The notes under the pieces were generated by a model. The model was not told the origin of the DNA. It did not search any database and was given only the letters and a program-made list of their open reading frames with translations. The translations under genes were made by a program, and so were the position numbers. Shown here piece by piece: positions 1-43,600 of a DNA stretch of 64,000 bases. The DNA is taken from positions 133,917,049 through 133,981,048 of the forward strand of contig NC_070602.1 of the NCBI RefSeq assembly GCF_027172205.1, in the 5' to 3' direction. Numbering within the stretch: position 1 is the stretch's first letter; each line of letters opens with the position of its first letter. This DNA comes from Podarcis raffonei (lineage: Eukaryota > Chordata > Lepidosauria > Squamata > Lacertidae).

Positions 1-375
1 GAGACCAGGGAAGAGAAGCGGCGGAAGAAGAATGGAAAAAGTTCAAGGACTATTTAAAGAAATATTATAAAATTGGAGACAGTTAGAATGATGTTGGATT
101 AAAACAAATGGTTACTATTAGTAATGGTTATGACAAAGAGAATAAGGGTGATCAGCATAAATTTATGATAAAATAAGGTAAGATTTCGCTGAATAACTGT
201 AAGAATTTGGAATACAGAAACGGGAAGTAAGAGGAGGTCGAGGAAGTAAGGTTTAGAAATTGGGTTATGAAATGGTACTTGTTTTATGTTTTATTATTGT
301 TGAATGTTTGTTCATGTATGTTTTGTTTCTGTTATATAAAAAATTGTTCAATAAAAATATTATAAAAAAAAAAAT
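1..375 (+). mobile_element. L1-type LINE 3' end
   Basis: A/T-rich 3' end of a LINE-1, cut by the window edge. It ends in CAATAAAAATATTATAAAAAA plus an A-run. The same layout occurs in the L1 fragment at 12604-12776. It lies in the CCNYL1 intron before the missing last exon. Confidence 0.5.
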
Positions 376-473
376 TATGAACAGAATGTGTCGGTCAGCA
401 CACAGAGTCATAATTGTCTTAATCAACTCTGTCTGGTTTCTTGACCTTTCTATTCTTTCTTACTCTTCTCCTA

Positions 474-28859
<28,386 letters not shown>

Positions 28860-29403
28860 GGCCGAGCGGGAGAGCCGCCGCCGCCGCCGCCTGGGCTGGG
28901 CCCGAGCCCGGCTATAGAAGGCCTCGGCGACGCCAGCAGCAGCAGCAGCAGCAGCGTCGCCTCATTGTCACGCCGCCGCCGTTGCCGCCTCGCCGCCCTC
29001 GCCCGGCCCCGCTCGCCAACCAGCCGCTCCCGCCGCCCCCTCAGCAGCCGCAGCCGGAAGACCCGGGAAGAAGCCGCTTTCCCAACGGTCCCCGCGGCGG
29101 CGGCGGAGGAGGAGGAGGGAGCGGCGGCGGCGGCGCCCTTGCGCACGCGCCAGCCAACCGCCGGCCGCGCTCCACGCCCCCACGTGACAAACCCCACCCC
29201 CGCCTCGCCCCGCCCGCGCGCCTGCGACGTAGCATCTGAAGGCTAAGGGGGGGACGGGGGCGGGGCGGCAGGAACCGGGCCACGTGATGGGGGCGGGGTC
29301 GAGAAGCGGATATGCGCGGGCGCACATAAATATATGCACAGGCATAGGCACATATATGTACACACAGCCAGATGCACGCACACATATTTATGCACATACA
29401 TAG

Positions 29404-29440
29404 GCACACACACACACACACATACATATATATAATATAC

Positions 29441-29478
<38 letters not shown>

Positions 29479-29482
29479 TCTA

Positions 29483-29518
<36 letters not shown>

Positions 29519-29520
29519 AT
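29404..29520. repeat. Compound (CA)n (TA)n (TCTA)n microsatellite
   Basis: CA, TA, CA again, then TCTA tetranucleotide repeats in about 117 bases, just outside the CCNYL1 CpG island. Confidence 0.95.
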
Positions 29521-29527
29521 CTATATA

Positions 29528-30014
29528 TTGCTTCTTGGGAGAATAGCAATGACAAACCTAGACAGCATCTTAAAAAGCAGAGACATCACCTTGCCAACAA
29601 AGGTCCGTACAGTCATACCTCAGGATGAATACGCTTCGGGTTAGGCAAATTCAGGTTGTGCTACTTCCAGGTTTTGCCGCGCGCACATGCGCAGACCATC
29701 AAAATGATGTCATGCGCAGAAGTGCCAAAATGCAACCCGCGCACGTGCAGACGCACCATCGCATATTGCGTTCCATTCAGGATGCGAACGGGGCTCCGGA
29801 ACGGATCCCGTTCGCATCCCGAGGTACCACTGTATAGTTAAAGCCATGGTTTTCCCAATAGTGATGTATGGAAGTGAGAGCTGGACCATAAAGAAAGCTG
29901 ATCGCCAAAGAATTGATGCTTTTGAATTATGGTGCTGGAGGAGACTCTTGAGAGTCCCATGGACTGCAAGAAGATCAAACCTCTCCATTCTTAAGGAAAT
30001 CAGCCCTGAGTGCT
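29528..30014 (+). mobile_element. RTE/BovB LINE fragment, left arm of an inverted pair
   Basis: Reads as BovB reverse-transcriptase C-terminal region: TNLDSILKSRDITLPTKVR, interrupted by a MITE at 29610-29832, then VKAMVFPIVMYGSESWTIKK-like DNA and GAGGAGACTCTTGAGAGTCC. It ends at 30001-30014 against a reversed partner. Confidence 0.85.
29610..29832. mobile_element. Tigger/pogo-like MITE, 223 bp, inside BovB
   Basis: Ends CAGTCATACCTCAGG and CCCGAGGTACCACTG are inverted; TA at 29608-29609 and 29833-29834. It interrupts the BovB sequence between CGTA and TAGTTAAAGC, so it inserted after the LINE. Confidence 0.85.
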
Positions 30015-30021
30015 TCCAGTG

Positions 30022-30333
30022 AGCACTCAGGGCTGATTTCCTTCAGAATGGAGAGGTTTCATCCATGGGACTCTCCAGAGTCTCCTCCAGCACCATATTC
30101 AAAAGCATCCATTCTTCAGCGATCAGCCTTCTTTATGGTCCAGCTCTCGCTTCCATACATCACTACTGGGAAAACCATGGCTTTAACTATACGAACCTTT
30201 GTTGGTAAGGTGATGTCTCTGCTTTTTAAGATGCTGTCTAGGTTTGTCATTGCTTTTCTCCCAAGAAGCAGGCGTCTTTTAATTTCGTGGCTGCTGTCAC
30301 CATCTGCAGGGATCATGGAGCCCAAGAATTATA
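30022..30333 (-). mobile_element. RTE/BovB LINE fragment, right arm of an inverted pair
   Basis: The minus strand at 30116-30325 encodes HEIKRRLLLGRKAMTNLDSI then LKSRDITLPTKVRIVKAMVF and PVVMYGSESWTIKKADR, the BovB reverse-transcriptase end. It is the reverse of the left arm and reaches about 70 bases further. A 7-base spacer (30015-30021) separates the two arms. Confidence 0.9.
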
Positions 30334-30341
30334 GGCATCAA

Positions 30342-30640
30342 TGATTCATACTCTAGAGTTAGAAGGGTTCCCAAGGGTCATCTAGTCCAACCCCCTACAA
30401 TGAAAGAATCTCAGCTGCAGCATCAATGACAGATGGTTATCCAACTTCTGCTTCGAACCCTCCAAGGAAGGAGACCGTCCACCACCTTTCCACTATGGGA
30501 CGATTCTTACCACACTAAAGTTCTTATTGATGTCTAGTCAGAATTTCCCTTCTGGTAACTTGAGGCCATGGGTTCGAGTCCTGCCCTCCGGAGCGGGAGA
30601 AAAAAACCCAAGCTTGCACCATCCTCCATAAGGCGGCAGA
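30342..30640 (-). mobile_element. CR1 LINE fragment
   Basis: GTCATCTAGTCCAACCCCCT, TTGATGTCTAGTCAGAATTT and GGCCATGGGTTCGAGTCCTG are reversed CR1 3' sequences. It is longer than the other tails and old. Confidence 0.75.
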
Positions 30641-31022
30641 ACCTTGGGATATTTGAAGATTTGAAGTTGTGCGGAGGGAGGAACAGCAGCTTTGAGGAGA
30701 AAGGTGGAGAATATTTAGTGCAGAGAGAGTGCCACAAAATGATGTCTCCCCCCAGCGCCGGGAAGGAAGAGGCGAATGAAGATCTACATTGGGAACAAGG
30801 GTGTGTGGGGGGGGGAGATCAGCAGCCCCTCCAATTCGGCAAGGGGGATTTGTAGAGGAAACATTGGGGGGCAGGCGGGAGGCACGTGCGTGGATCTGAC
30901 CTCCAAGACCATTCAAGCAATGCTGTAACTAGAGGCAGGCATCCCTGTGCCTTGTCTGACACGCCCTAGGCACTCTTTCCCCACGTTAGACCTGAGTGCA
31001 ACTGCAGGAACGCGCCTGGCAT

Positions 31023-31294
31023 CCTATGCTACTTGCGCGCAGAGAGACTGCAGAGCTCAAAAAGTGACGAGATATTTGCAAAGAGGGTGCTTTGGGGAAC
31101 CGCCTCCCATGCTTCTACTTCGCAGCCAATGCAGTTCTTCTTTAAGTTTTTATTATCATAATTATCATAATTGCAAACCTATGCTACTTGTGCGCAGAGA
31201 GACTGCAGAGCTTAAAAAATTACGAGATCCAAAGAGGGTGCTTTGGGGAACCTCCCATGCTTCTACTTCGCAGCCAATCCAGTTCTTCTTTAAT
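31023..31294 (+). repeat. Two-copy direct duplication upstream of METTL21A
   Basis: CCTATGCTACTTGCGCGCAG (31023-31146) and CCTATGCTACTTGTGCGCAG (about 31179-31294) start two units of about 120 bases with high identity, both ending GCAGCCAATSCAGTTCTTCT and TTAA. A 34-base AT-rich spacer lies between them. A weaker repeat (TAACCGGTAGTTAAAGC and TAACCGGAAGTTAAAGC) follows at 31431 and 31563. Confidence 0.85.
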
Positions 31295-31559
31295 TGCATA
31301 AGAAAACTGATTATTAAAAAGAAAAAAAACCCAGGGCGCGATTCCTCCTGCTGCAAAGAGGCAACCAGTAAGTACAGTAAATAAGAATCATTGGCGCCTT
31401 TGCTTTTTAAAAAAGGAGAGAAGACATTATAACCGGTAGTTAAAGCTCTGTGTGTAACTCTTCCGGTTTTAGTCCATGCAGAATCAGAATACTGTAAACG
31501 AATTGTAGAGCAGGAAGGGGCAGAACGATGACTCAACTGAAAAAAAGAAAGAAAAGAAA

Positions 31560-31740
31560 TCGTAACCGGAAGTTAAAGCCGAGTGCATACCTCTACACGT
31601 TTTTCCTTCTATGCCTGTAGTCCGGCCGTGCTGGCTGCTGTGCGCATGCTCGCTGCTCCCGCGCCGCCGAAAGTTGGTTCCCGGGACAAGTGGAAGGTCT
31701 CCGTAGACCCCGCGTCACGTGAGCAAAGGAGGGTGGGGGG
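31560..31740 (+). promoter_or_regulatory. Probable METTL21A promoter and noncoding exon 1
   Basis: A short GC- and CpG-rich block upstream of METTL21A. It has a perfect ETS/GABP-type ACCGGAAGT at 31565-31573 and a CACGTG E-box at 31716-31721. The E-box lies inside CAC-GTGAGC, which could serve as a splice donor at 31718/31719. A second CCGGAA core lies in reverse near 31461. Exon 1 cannot be fixed without RNA data. Confidence 0.5.
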
Positions 31741-31808
31741 AGTGTTGGGTATCCTAGCAACAAGAAGGGAGGGAGGCCAGGTACCCCTCTCCTGAAGGTT
31801 AACCAATA

Positions 31809-31852
<44 letters not shown>
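31809..31852. repeat. (TTA)n microsatellite
   Basis: About 14 TTA units, 70 bases past the probable METTL21A promoter. Unlike the other TTA tracts here, no L2 3' end adjoins it. Confidence 0.95.
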
Positions 31853-31853
<1 letters not shown>

Positions 31854-32123
31854 ACCAAGGGTAGGGCGAGCATAGAAAATTAACGTCTGCAGGAAAACGA
31901 GCTAGGCGTTTTTGTTCTTCAATTCCAAATAATATAATTTTTATTCAAGAATAACAGACATGCTGTTAGCATAGCACAGACACACTTCGTCTAATGGCAG
32001 AGTTAAATCACCAAGCCAAAAAAAGATGCATGAGCTACAGGGAATCTATTCTCTTTATTTTTATTAACCCTGCCCGTTTCCTTGGCAGGGCAGCTTACAG
32101 ATAAAATAAGAACAGCTAAAAAC

Positions 32124-32219
32124 GGTGTGTGTGTGTGTGTGTGTGTGTGAGCAGAAACAACCAAGAAACAATGAAACATGGATAGAATTAAAAATTTCTC
32201 TCTCTCTCTCTCTCTCTCT
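32124..32219. repeat. (GT)n and (CT)n microsatellites
   Basis: GT repeat at 32124-32149 and CT repeat at 32197-32219. Confidence 0.9.
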
Positions 32220-32370
32220 TTCTTATATGTAAGATCTGTTAAAACCATACAAATAATTGCAATGCAAACAGCACAGCATCAGCCCTTTCATTAAATAGGC
32301 TATGGTTTCTCCAGGTTACAGTTAATAAGAGAAATACACAAATAGCCTTTTTCATTGGATCACACACAAC

Positions 32371-32547
32371 ACACAGCTCAGGTGGTTAGAGTGTGGTGCC
32401 GATAATGCCACGGTTGCAGGTTCGATCCCCACATGGAACAGATGCATAGTCCTGCCTTGCAGGGGGTTGGACTAGATGATCCTAAGGGTCCCTTCAAACT
32501 CTACAATTCTATCTATATATCTATCTATCCATCCATCCATCCATCCA
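32371..32547 (+). mobile_element. tRNA-derived SINE with CR1-type tail
   Basis: Pol III A-box-like CAGCTCAGGTGGTTAGAG and B box GGTTCGATCCCC about 35 bases on, then the CR1 3' end CAGGGGGTTGGACTAGATGA and CTACAATTCTATC. It finishes in ATCT and ATCC repeats (32511-32547). The head comes from a tRNA but is not a tRNA gene. Confidence 0.8.
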
Positions 32548-33419
32548 ACCTCCTGTGGGAAAGGAAAACATCAGGTATGTGCCCACCTCCATCCCATCAA
32601 TGTGTAAAAGAACCAGGTAAGGTGGCACTTCCTGCCTCCAGGGCCCCCACATTTGTGAAAACTGAATTTTTGACAACCCACCTCACAGGGTGGTTGTGTG
32701 CAAATATAGATGACTCCCCACTTATAGGGAGGAGTTATGTTCTGGGCCCCCATGTGCGAAAGTAAAATTGCACAATAATAATTGTGGGACTGCTGTCCTG
32801 CCGTATAGGATTTGGTTTGTGGGGTGCCAAAGGATACTAAGCTGTCTCTCGTGCTTTTAGACATGCACATGCAATTATTTATTAAGGGTTATATACCGCT
32901 CTTCAGCGCAGGAGCTCACAAGATACATGAAACTGCTGTCTGAGATCATGAGTATGCTGAGGAGATACTTCTCTCCCTTTCTTTCTCACCTTCTCATCCC
33001 TGTGAGGTGATGGAAACTCTAAATCAGTGCCCAGTGTCAGTTCAGGAATGGTTGGTGGCAAATAATCGCATGAAGCTGATGTCCTTTTGATCAGAAATTC
33101 TTCCAACCAGGAATTAGGTATACAACCCTGTTCTGGGTGGAGTCGTACTCCTTCTGCAAGATCAGATATGCAGCTTAGGGTAGCGATTCTGGATATCCAG
33201 TATCAGTGCTGGACGAGAGTCATTTTTCAGGTTAGTTTGCTAGCTGTAATCTTTCTTAGGGAATTTGGACCTGAGCATAATCACTCATGCAATCTTCCAG
33301 GTTGTATGACTTCTTTCCATGAGGATCTGCCTTTAATCACTGCTCATTCAATTGCAATTGGTCCAAAATTCAACTGGCTGGAATGTCAGAACGTATACCT
33401 CTGATCTTACTTCATCTTC

Positions 33420-33720
33420 AGTTTCCTTTTTTAAAAAGGCTGAATTTCAAAATGTTGCTATTAAACTGTTTAGAGCCTTAGTTGACCCAACTTTCTCCCA
33501 TATGAAACTGATCAGGCCATGAGCTCAGCCTCAGAGCCTTTTCTATGTCCCATCATGAGTAGAAATTCAAAGCGTGGTTTCATGGCCCTTTTTAGTGGTG
33601 GCACGGTGCTTGGACATGCCTTCTCTGGTGAGATCCATCAGGCTCCCTCTCTTCATGTGTTGTTCAGACAGGCTTTAAAATTCACTTGTTAAAGCAGACT
33701 TCTAATACTTAACGTTTTGG
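33420..33720 (+). mobile_element. Degraded L2-like LINE 3' region
   Basis: GGCCCTTTTTAGTGGTGGCA then GGACATGCCTTCTCTGGTGA and TCCATCAGGCTCCCTCTCTT resemble the end of L2 LINEs. Heavily diverged. Confidence 0.5.
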
Positions 33721-34070
33721 GACAGGAATACTGTATCCATGTATGCCCAGTTTCGTCAATAATAATCCCTGGATAGAAATTTGTAAGATCAAAGTCATGA
33801 AATACATTTTATTTTTCTTTGATTTAATTTGGTTCTGTTTTTACATGCATGGGAAGATGAAGATAAAATGAAAATAGTCCTGACTGCTAGCTAAGCATCA
33901 AGCAAATGTAAGGAGGTCGCCTATAGAGAAGAATTCTTGGCATCTTCCAGAAGCACTGGTAGTTTGCTTTCCACAACTGAAGTAAAACTCAGAGATAAAT
34001 TCCTAGTGTGAATATTTTACGTTTCAGTAAAACATTTGGCATGGAGTGAGTGTAAAATCAGAATAAGTGA

Positions 34071-37250
<3,180 letters not shown>

Positions 37251-37410
37251 TTAGTTTGTGAGCTTTTGTATGCTCATTCCCGCCACTTGCAATCATACCT
37301 GGATCAAACAACTGAATTTAGGCCTTTCATCCAGCCATTCCTCCTGTTTTTTCCCATCCCGATCATGGTAACTCAGGTAATCCAAATAAATTATAAATGG
37401 ACCAATGAAT
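37251..37410 (+). terminator. METTL21A 3' UTR with a candidate poly(A) signal
   Basis: AATAAA lies at 37385-37390, 135 bases past the stop, with a GTGTG stretch about 20 bases downstream. Further AATAAA copies occur near 38106, 38323, 38738 and 38894, so longer 3' ends are possible. Confidence 0.5.
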
Positions 37411-38429
37411 TATTAGTGTGCAAGGGCCAAGCCTTCCACTGAGGAAACGTAGGACCTGCTGGCTTCAAGTAAATGGAAAAATCCAATTAGATTAATAATA
37501 GTGACAGTTTACCTCTGTTTCCCGCTGGTGTTAAGCTATACTGCTCAGAACTATATCTCAGGGCACTTCCCCCAATGGAACAGCAAATCTGAATTATGCA
37601 GTGCATTGGGGGCGGGGATGTGATATCCACAAGGAAATATTTGGCTATATTATGTAAAAACAAACCAGTTTTGCTGTTTGTGTACTTAGAGAGAATGGAT
37701 CAGTTAGCAATTTTCTATCAGGCTAACTGGAACAATGATCAATCATTCTATAGAGAAATAATATACCAAAACATAAGGGGAGTTATTGATTGGCATTCCT
37801 AATAGAATGTTTAAATTCTTCTAGATATTTCGCATGAGACTAATTAGTCTAACATCATTATTATTTAGAGTTGCCTAGTTCCTTAGAAATTCATTCTGTA
37901 ATATGTTCACAAATATTCTTCATTAGTTGTTTTTCAATAATCAAGTTTATAATTCATCAGTGCACATTCAGGCTGTCCAGTAAGTTTATTTATCAAGTCT
38001 AAAGATGATACAAATCTGTGTTTATTCTCTTAAGTGGATCCCTATTATTTTATCGAAAAGTAAAATTGTAATACATTAGTTAAGTAAATCACTAATCTAT
38101 ATTTAATAAAGTTTTCCCTCTGAACCACCCCCAATCCAGCATCAGTTATCAGTATGCAAGTCCAAATACAGTAAAAACTGTGATATCATAAATAAGCCAG
38201 AAGTCAACTAATAACTGAAGTCTTTTTCAAACGTAATTTCAAGGTCATCAAGTACGTATACAGTAAGATCTTCTTTGAATAGTTTTTTTAATGTCCAGAA
38301 AGTCTATGGGTGTCTATGTCCAAATAAAGTTCTGTTCCCAGTAAACTTATTACATATATAGCATGTAAGTTTGTCTTTAAAGTTTGTCTCGAAATTTGGA
38401 ATTAGTTAAGGTGTAATTTAAAGTCGTGA

Positions 38430-38570
38430 TGCTTTCAGCCCCACTCACCTCACAGAGTGTTTGTTGTGGGGGAGGAAGGGAAAGGAGATTGTTAAGCTGC
38501 TTTGAGACTCCTGAAGGGGAGTGAAAGGCGGGATATCAAATCCAAACTCTTCTTCTTCTGTTGCAATTCA
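38430..38570 (+). mobile_element. LINE 3' end (L2/CR1-like)
   Basis: GTGTTTGTTGTGGGGGAGGA then AAGCTGCTTTGAGACTCCTG and AAAGGCGGGATATCAAATCC, finishing in CTTCTTCTTCT: a common sauropsid LINE terminus. Confidence 0.6.
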
Positions 38571-39470
38571 AAAATAGATCCTTCCCTCAAAAGCTTTCCA
38601 TGAGATTAGATTTACTTCTGAAATTATCAAAAGAAAAAGATGAATCCATTTCTTACCCAAAGATCATGTGATGAAGAGAGCGGAAAGTGAGTGTGCCGTC
38701 CATTGTCTATCATTGCAATTGGAAAGTGATCTGATCAATAAAGTGCACTATCTGCTTAGTGACTTGTAAAATTCTGGTGCAAAGTTCCAGTATTCTTATT
38801 CTCATGTGGAAGAAGTTCTTACAAATAAGTTGTTACTGCCTGATAGAGATAGTAATATTTGATAGTTGTAAATCATTCCACAGAAGTAGAAAGTCAATAA
38901 AAATGTTTGATGTTTTGCAAAGAAATGTCCCATGTTTGATTAGTTTTTCAACAGAAGGATACAATCAGGCAGGTGTACTCAAGAGGTAATCTCACGTGAC
39001 TTCTGAATCTGAACTCCTCCACTTAAACATGCCTCCAGAGTGAGTTGCCAAATTCCATCCCAATCAGCAGAGAGTGCAACTTCTAACCAGAAAGCCAGAA
39101 TTTTCACAATTGCGTTGTGGTCCCTTGGAGTGGATCCCAAGTACGGTGAGCAAATTGAAAAGAGCTGCATGTGCAGTGGGAGCAGAAGAGCAATTCTCTA
39201 GTTGAGAGGTTCTGCAGCAGTCCTTGTACTTCCACATGCAGCAGTAGAAGAGAACATCTGGACCAAAACCATCCAAGAGGCACAAGAGTGTCCCTAGCTG
39301 AACACAAAACAACTCCCGTCCTGCATGTAAGAGGATGCTTTTGGACTCCCAAAACTTCCTAGAGTGGAAAGCACAATCTTGAAATCAACTGTTCAAATGT
39401 AACAAGGGTGAACAAATCTTTAAAGAGCTACACAATCTCATTTTTAAGCTGCACCATTCTTTGGTTCCTA

Positions 39471-39850
39471 TGGTTCAGGCACTAGGTAAAGGTAAAGGGA
39501 CCCCTGACCATTAAGTACAGTCACGGACGACTCTGGGGTTGTGGCGCTCATCTCACTCTATAGGCCAAGGGAGCTGGCGTTTGTCCGCAGACAGCTTCCA
39601 GGTCATGTGGCCAGCATGACTAAGCCGCTTCTGGCGTAACCAGAGCAGCACACGGAAACGCTGTTTACCTTCCCTATTTATCTACTTGTACTTTGACGTG
39701 CTTTCAAATTGCTAGGTAGGCAGGAGCAGGGACCAAGCAATGGGAGCTCACCCTGCTGTGGGGATTCGAACCACCGACCTTCTCATCGGCAAGCCCTAGG
39801 CTCTAGTTTAGACCACAGCACCACCCGCATCCTTTTTGGTTCAGGCACTA
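39471..39850 (-). mobile_element. Sauria SINE with 14-bp target duplication
   Basis: Element 39485-39836, minus strand. TGGTTCAGGCACTA is identical at 39471-39484 and 39837-39850. The body is more diverged from the family than the copy at 10077 (for example an altered CACCGACC head), yet the duplication is intact. Confidence 0.93.
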
Positions 39851-40163
39851 CCTAACAGCAATAAAAGCAGCTGTTTAAAGTAACTGAAGTTTTTTGGTTT
39901 TTTTTGAAAGAGCTCTTTCTGGGATTTAGAACTGAATCAGTTCACAAATTCGGTCTTCAGCTTTTCCAGCCTAAGTAAATCCATTCCATCGCAATCTGTA
40001 ACCTGTGGAGCACTTTTGTGCTGTAGGATTCGACAGTCCATCCTAGGGCATATGCTTAGTTTGAGCTGGATCTAAGGTTCAGCAGAGCACGTGCTGAAAA
40101 AGCCATATGACCTGCCCCACCCCACCCTGGCAGAGATAATAGGCATCTACCTCTGGAAGCTTT

Positions 40164-40222
40164 TGTAGAATCGTAGAAGGGACCTTCAGAATCATCTAGT
40201 CCAACTGCCTGCAACGCACCTT
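40164..40222 (-). mobile_element. CR1 3' tail fragment
   Basis: TGTAGAATCGTAGAAGGGAC then ATCATCTAGTCCAACTGCCT, a reversed CR1 terminus. Confidence 0.65.
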
Positions 40223-40679
40223 TATGCGGGGAAAAGCCTGCAACCTTGGCATTATCAGCGCCATTCTGAGGAAAGTGGCACAAGAGATCTGTGCTATTAT
40301 TCTGGTGCAAAATGTGGAGCTGAGAGGTTAGGAGGGGCTACGGTTTCTTCAGCCCAGTGTCTCCATTTTCTAGTCAAGGGAGCAGCCCCCCCCATTTCTC
40401 CCTCCCCATTAATAACGAAAGGTAACATCATTTTTGTGGGTGTGCCAGGGACATGAATGGGAATTAGATGTGGCACTTTTGTGCCCATCTCTACCGTTCC
40501 CCATGTCCCCTTGGGCCCCTGCTACATCTAGATTAGGGGAGCTTTCCGCAGGTGTTCTGAAGTACATCTGGTGGCATAAACTCTCCTGATAGCCTACCTG
40601 TCTCTGCCTCCAAAGCAGCCTTTAGGCCGTATCCTAGGGTCCCTCGCCAGCTTGACAGAAAGTATACATATGATTGGGC

Positions 40680-43600
40680 CCTCAGAGCATTTCTATTTTA
40701 TTGTTTTGCTCTTAAGTGGTCAAGCGGCAAGTATTGCTGACGTCAACAGCATCAAGATAAATGACCCTCCTTCTCTGAAGAAAAGAGACTTCAAAATGAT
40801 TTTAAAAGCATGTTTATGTGTCTGCACATAAATGTGTAAAAAGGGTGTTATGACAGTTTATACCACAAACTTTACAGTAAGAAAAAGCACTTTTATGACA
40901 ATTCACAAATTCACAAGGATCACTTTAATATACAAAGCAATTACTAGCATTCTGAAACACAAAGCAGTTAGTATGTACACAATGTTAATAAAAAGCAGTG
41001 TAACTCAGTACATGGGGTGGGGGAATAAACGCACAAAACAATAATTACAAAATTAAAACAGGGATGTTTCTAGGAAATAGAGGATTCTCAAATGAAATTA
41101 ACCCATCCCCAGTTCATATTTCTTTGCTCAGCAATTTAATTTCAAGAGAAAACTTTTTTCAAAGTTCAATACCCTGTTTTGTGCTGATTGTTTTGGGTGA
41201 AGAATCAGAAATGGGGGTGAATTTTAGTTTCTCTTAAATAAAAATAGCATAGCCATCCCCATTCCAGAAACTTGGAATTTTGCATTGTGATTTCTTCATG
41301 TGTAAACTGCCTTCCAAACGTAACGAAGGAGCTTTAGAGAAGGTGCTTCACTTGCACAACTTTCTCTCTGTGTGTTCTTGCAAGCAGAATGGCCATACAT
41401 AAAGTAGTAGGGTTGTAAATGGAACTGAAGGTCTAGCATTTAGTTTCTTCTTATTTCAAAACAGAAATAATTCTATTACACAGATATGGAGTGGTATCTG
41501 GCTCAAGTGCAACTGGTAGAAAACATTTTAAAAACAATCTCCCAATTATTTACCATGACCTTATTGAATACCATCAAATTGTTAGGTCTCCTCTCCTCTT
41601 TCTTACTGCCTCAGATTGTCCATCAAATCAATATGTGGCCCTGGCTCAAGTGACTGACTGATACAGTAGTATCTTGCTTAGAATGATACAGCCAATGGTT
41701 CTTTTTAAATCTGCACCAACCTCTAACTTGATTCCATTATCAACAGGTCAATCAGGAGGAGAAATTCAAGTGAGGAGAACCTCCAGATAATTAGAGAGGT
41801 TTGATGTGCCTTGGGTTCAATGTGAGGCTAAGAGGCCACATGTAAACAATACAGCATAGTTATTGTGGTAGGCAGTGGCGACTGGGTCATATTCAGAAAG
41901 CGCTGCAAAAGAATGGCAACCATAGGACCTCGGTGCTTAATTTTTGCAGCCACGTATCCATAAATTAATGAGCTAAATCCCAGCGTAGTTGTTCTCAGTT
42001 GTCTCATTACACTGGGGTAAGCTACACATCCCCTTGACGCCAAGCATCCCGGAAATAAATGCTGCATTGGTGAAAACGTACGTGTGCACACAAACCCTGA
42101 GAAAGTGAGTAAAAGGGTACAGTAAGATGAGGTGAGATTCCTTGCAGGTATAAGCAAGGAAGGGATTCAAAATAACAATCCTGAACAAACCCTCATCATT
42201 TCTGACTCTGTAAACATGACTTTAAAATGTACGACCGCTCACTTCAAGCTAGCAGGGACCTGCATTTGCAGTACCAAAAATACATTTGTGCTATTAAAAA
42301 AAAAAGCCTGTCTGTTCACCTACGACTATGGTTTACATACATTTTGAGGTTCCAATGTTTCAGGATGCAAATATATTAGAATGAAATATTTGGGATTGCA
42401 TTCTGATATGCCGTCTACGGATTTCTCGTCTTGCAGTGAAGCCATGCAATAATTCTTAAGTTATAGTCAGCGTGGAAGATGAACGTATCACAAGACAGTG
42501 CACTGCTAAAATTTCAGCACCATATATTTAACAGTTCCAAGCTGGCTGTGCTTCTCAATGTGCTCAGAACAGAGGTTGGTGTACTTTATATCTAGAAAAT
42601 TTAGAAGACTTGATAAAATCTATCCATAGGCATAAAGTATGCAACCATGGGTTTATAGTCTATAAAAATAAACCCATTTTAAGAGTCTTTAACTTTACAT
42701 CAACACATCTTAATTGCCAGCCTGAAATACTCAGGAGTTGTGCTTTCTGATAAATCTGGGTGTGTTATGTAGCTTCACTCTTTAAGGAAAACAAATCCAT
42801 GCAGCTTACATTTTTTTCATCTGGATTCGATCCTTGAAATGTTCAGTTCTATTCACAAACTACAAAATGAATTTAGTATCACCAAAATTTAGTTTCCCCT
42901 TTTCTCATATGATTGTTCCAATAATTAAATACAATCCTCTGCCACATTTCTAATGTCATTAAAAGGACTGTAATCTTCCTAACTTCCACTGGCCTGTAGA
43001 TTTTTGGTCCTGCCCTGCAGATCCCCCCGCAAGAATTGCCTCTTTTAAAGTTTATCCTGAGAGTCAGTGGATTAGCTAAAAGTAATGAGATATATACAAA
43101 TAGTAGGACCACAATAAATATGCTAGGCGCTCTTCAGAATAAGAGCCAAGCTGCATGATCAATACCCTCAAAGGCAAAATTTGAACTGTGACTGTACTGC
43201 CACTTCACACTGCAGATGGCAATTGAAATGTTTGCCTCATCACAACATGCCCAAACATGTCAGTGGAAGGCTATAGTATACCCTTCTCCATAACACTAGT
43301 TTTTTATGGGCAGGATTTTTAAAAATACATGTGGGAGCACAATCAAACATTCCATCTCCACCTGCAGCATGTAGTTGTACATTCTAGCCTTCAACAGCAC
43401 CCAAGGCTGCAGGTCATGTATTTGAGCTCATTACCAAAACTGATTTTGGTCATACCGCAAAAGTTCTCATCTTACTGGGGATTATTTAGCTTCAGATAAT
43501 TGTTTCTGAAATAGAGATGCTATAGAACCACCAGGCTTGTTTAGATGGATGTGTGCTTTCACACTCAAGCAAAGCTGCTGACAATAGCTGGAGTTAAGAT

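Larger units (their letters stand above)
28860..31559. other. Spacer between CCNYL1 and METTL21A
   Basis: Begins in the CpG island, then a microsatellite, the BovB inverted pair with its MITE, a CR1 fragment, an unrecognised stretch 30641-31020, and a tandem duplication at 31023-31294. No gene supported. Confidence 0.7.
37411..40679. other. Region between the METTL21A and CREB1 3' ends
   Basis: 37411-38420 AT-rich, nothing recognised. LINE tail at about 38430-38570. 38571-39470 unremarkable. Sauria SINE at 39471-39850. CR1 tail at 40164-40222. 40223-40679 unremarkable. Confidence 0.6.

Noticed and set aside
29243-29478. Cys/Val/Tyr-rich frames near 29.3-29.5 kb
   Set aside because: Translations of CA/TA microsatellites.
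32371-32440. tRNA-like head with A and B boxes
   Set aside because: It runs straight into a CR1 tail and lacks a full cloverleaf, so it is a SINE and not a tRNA gene.
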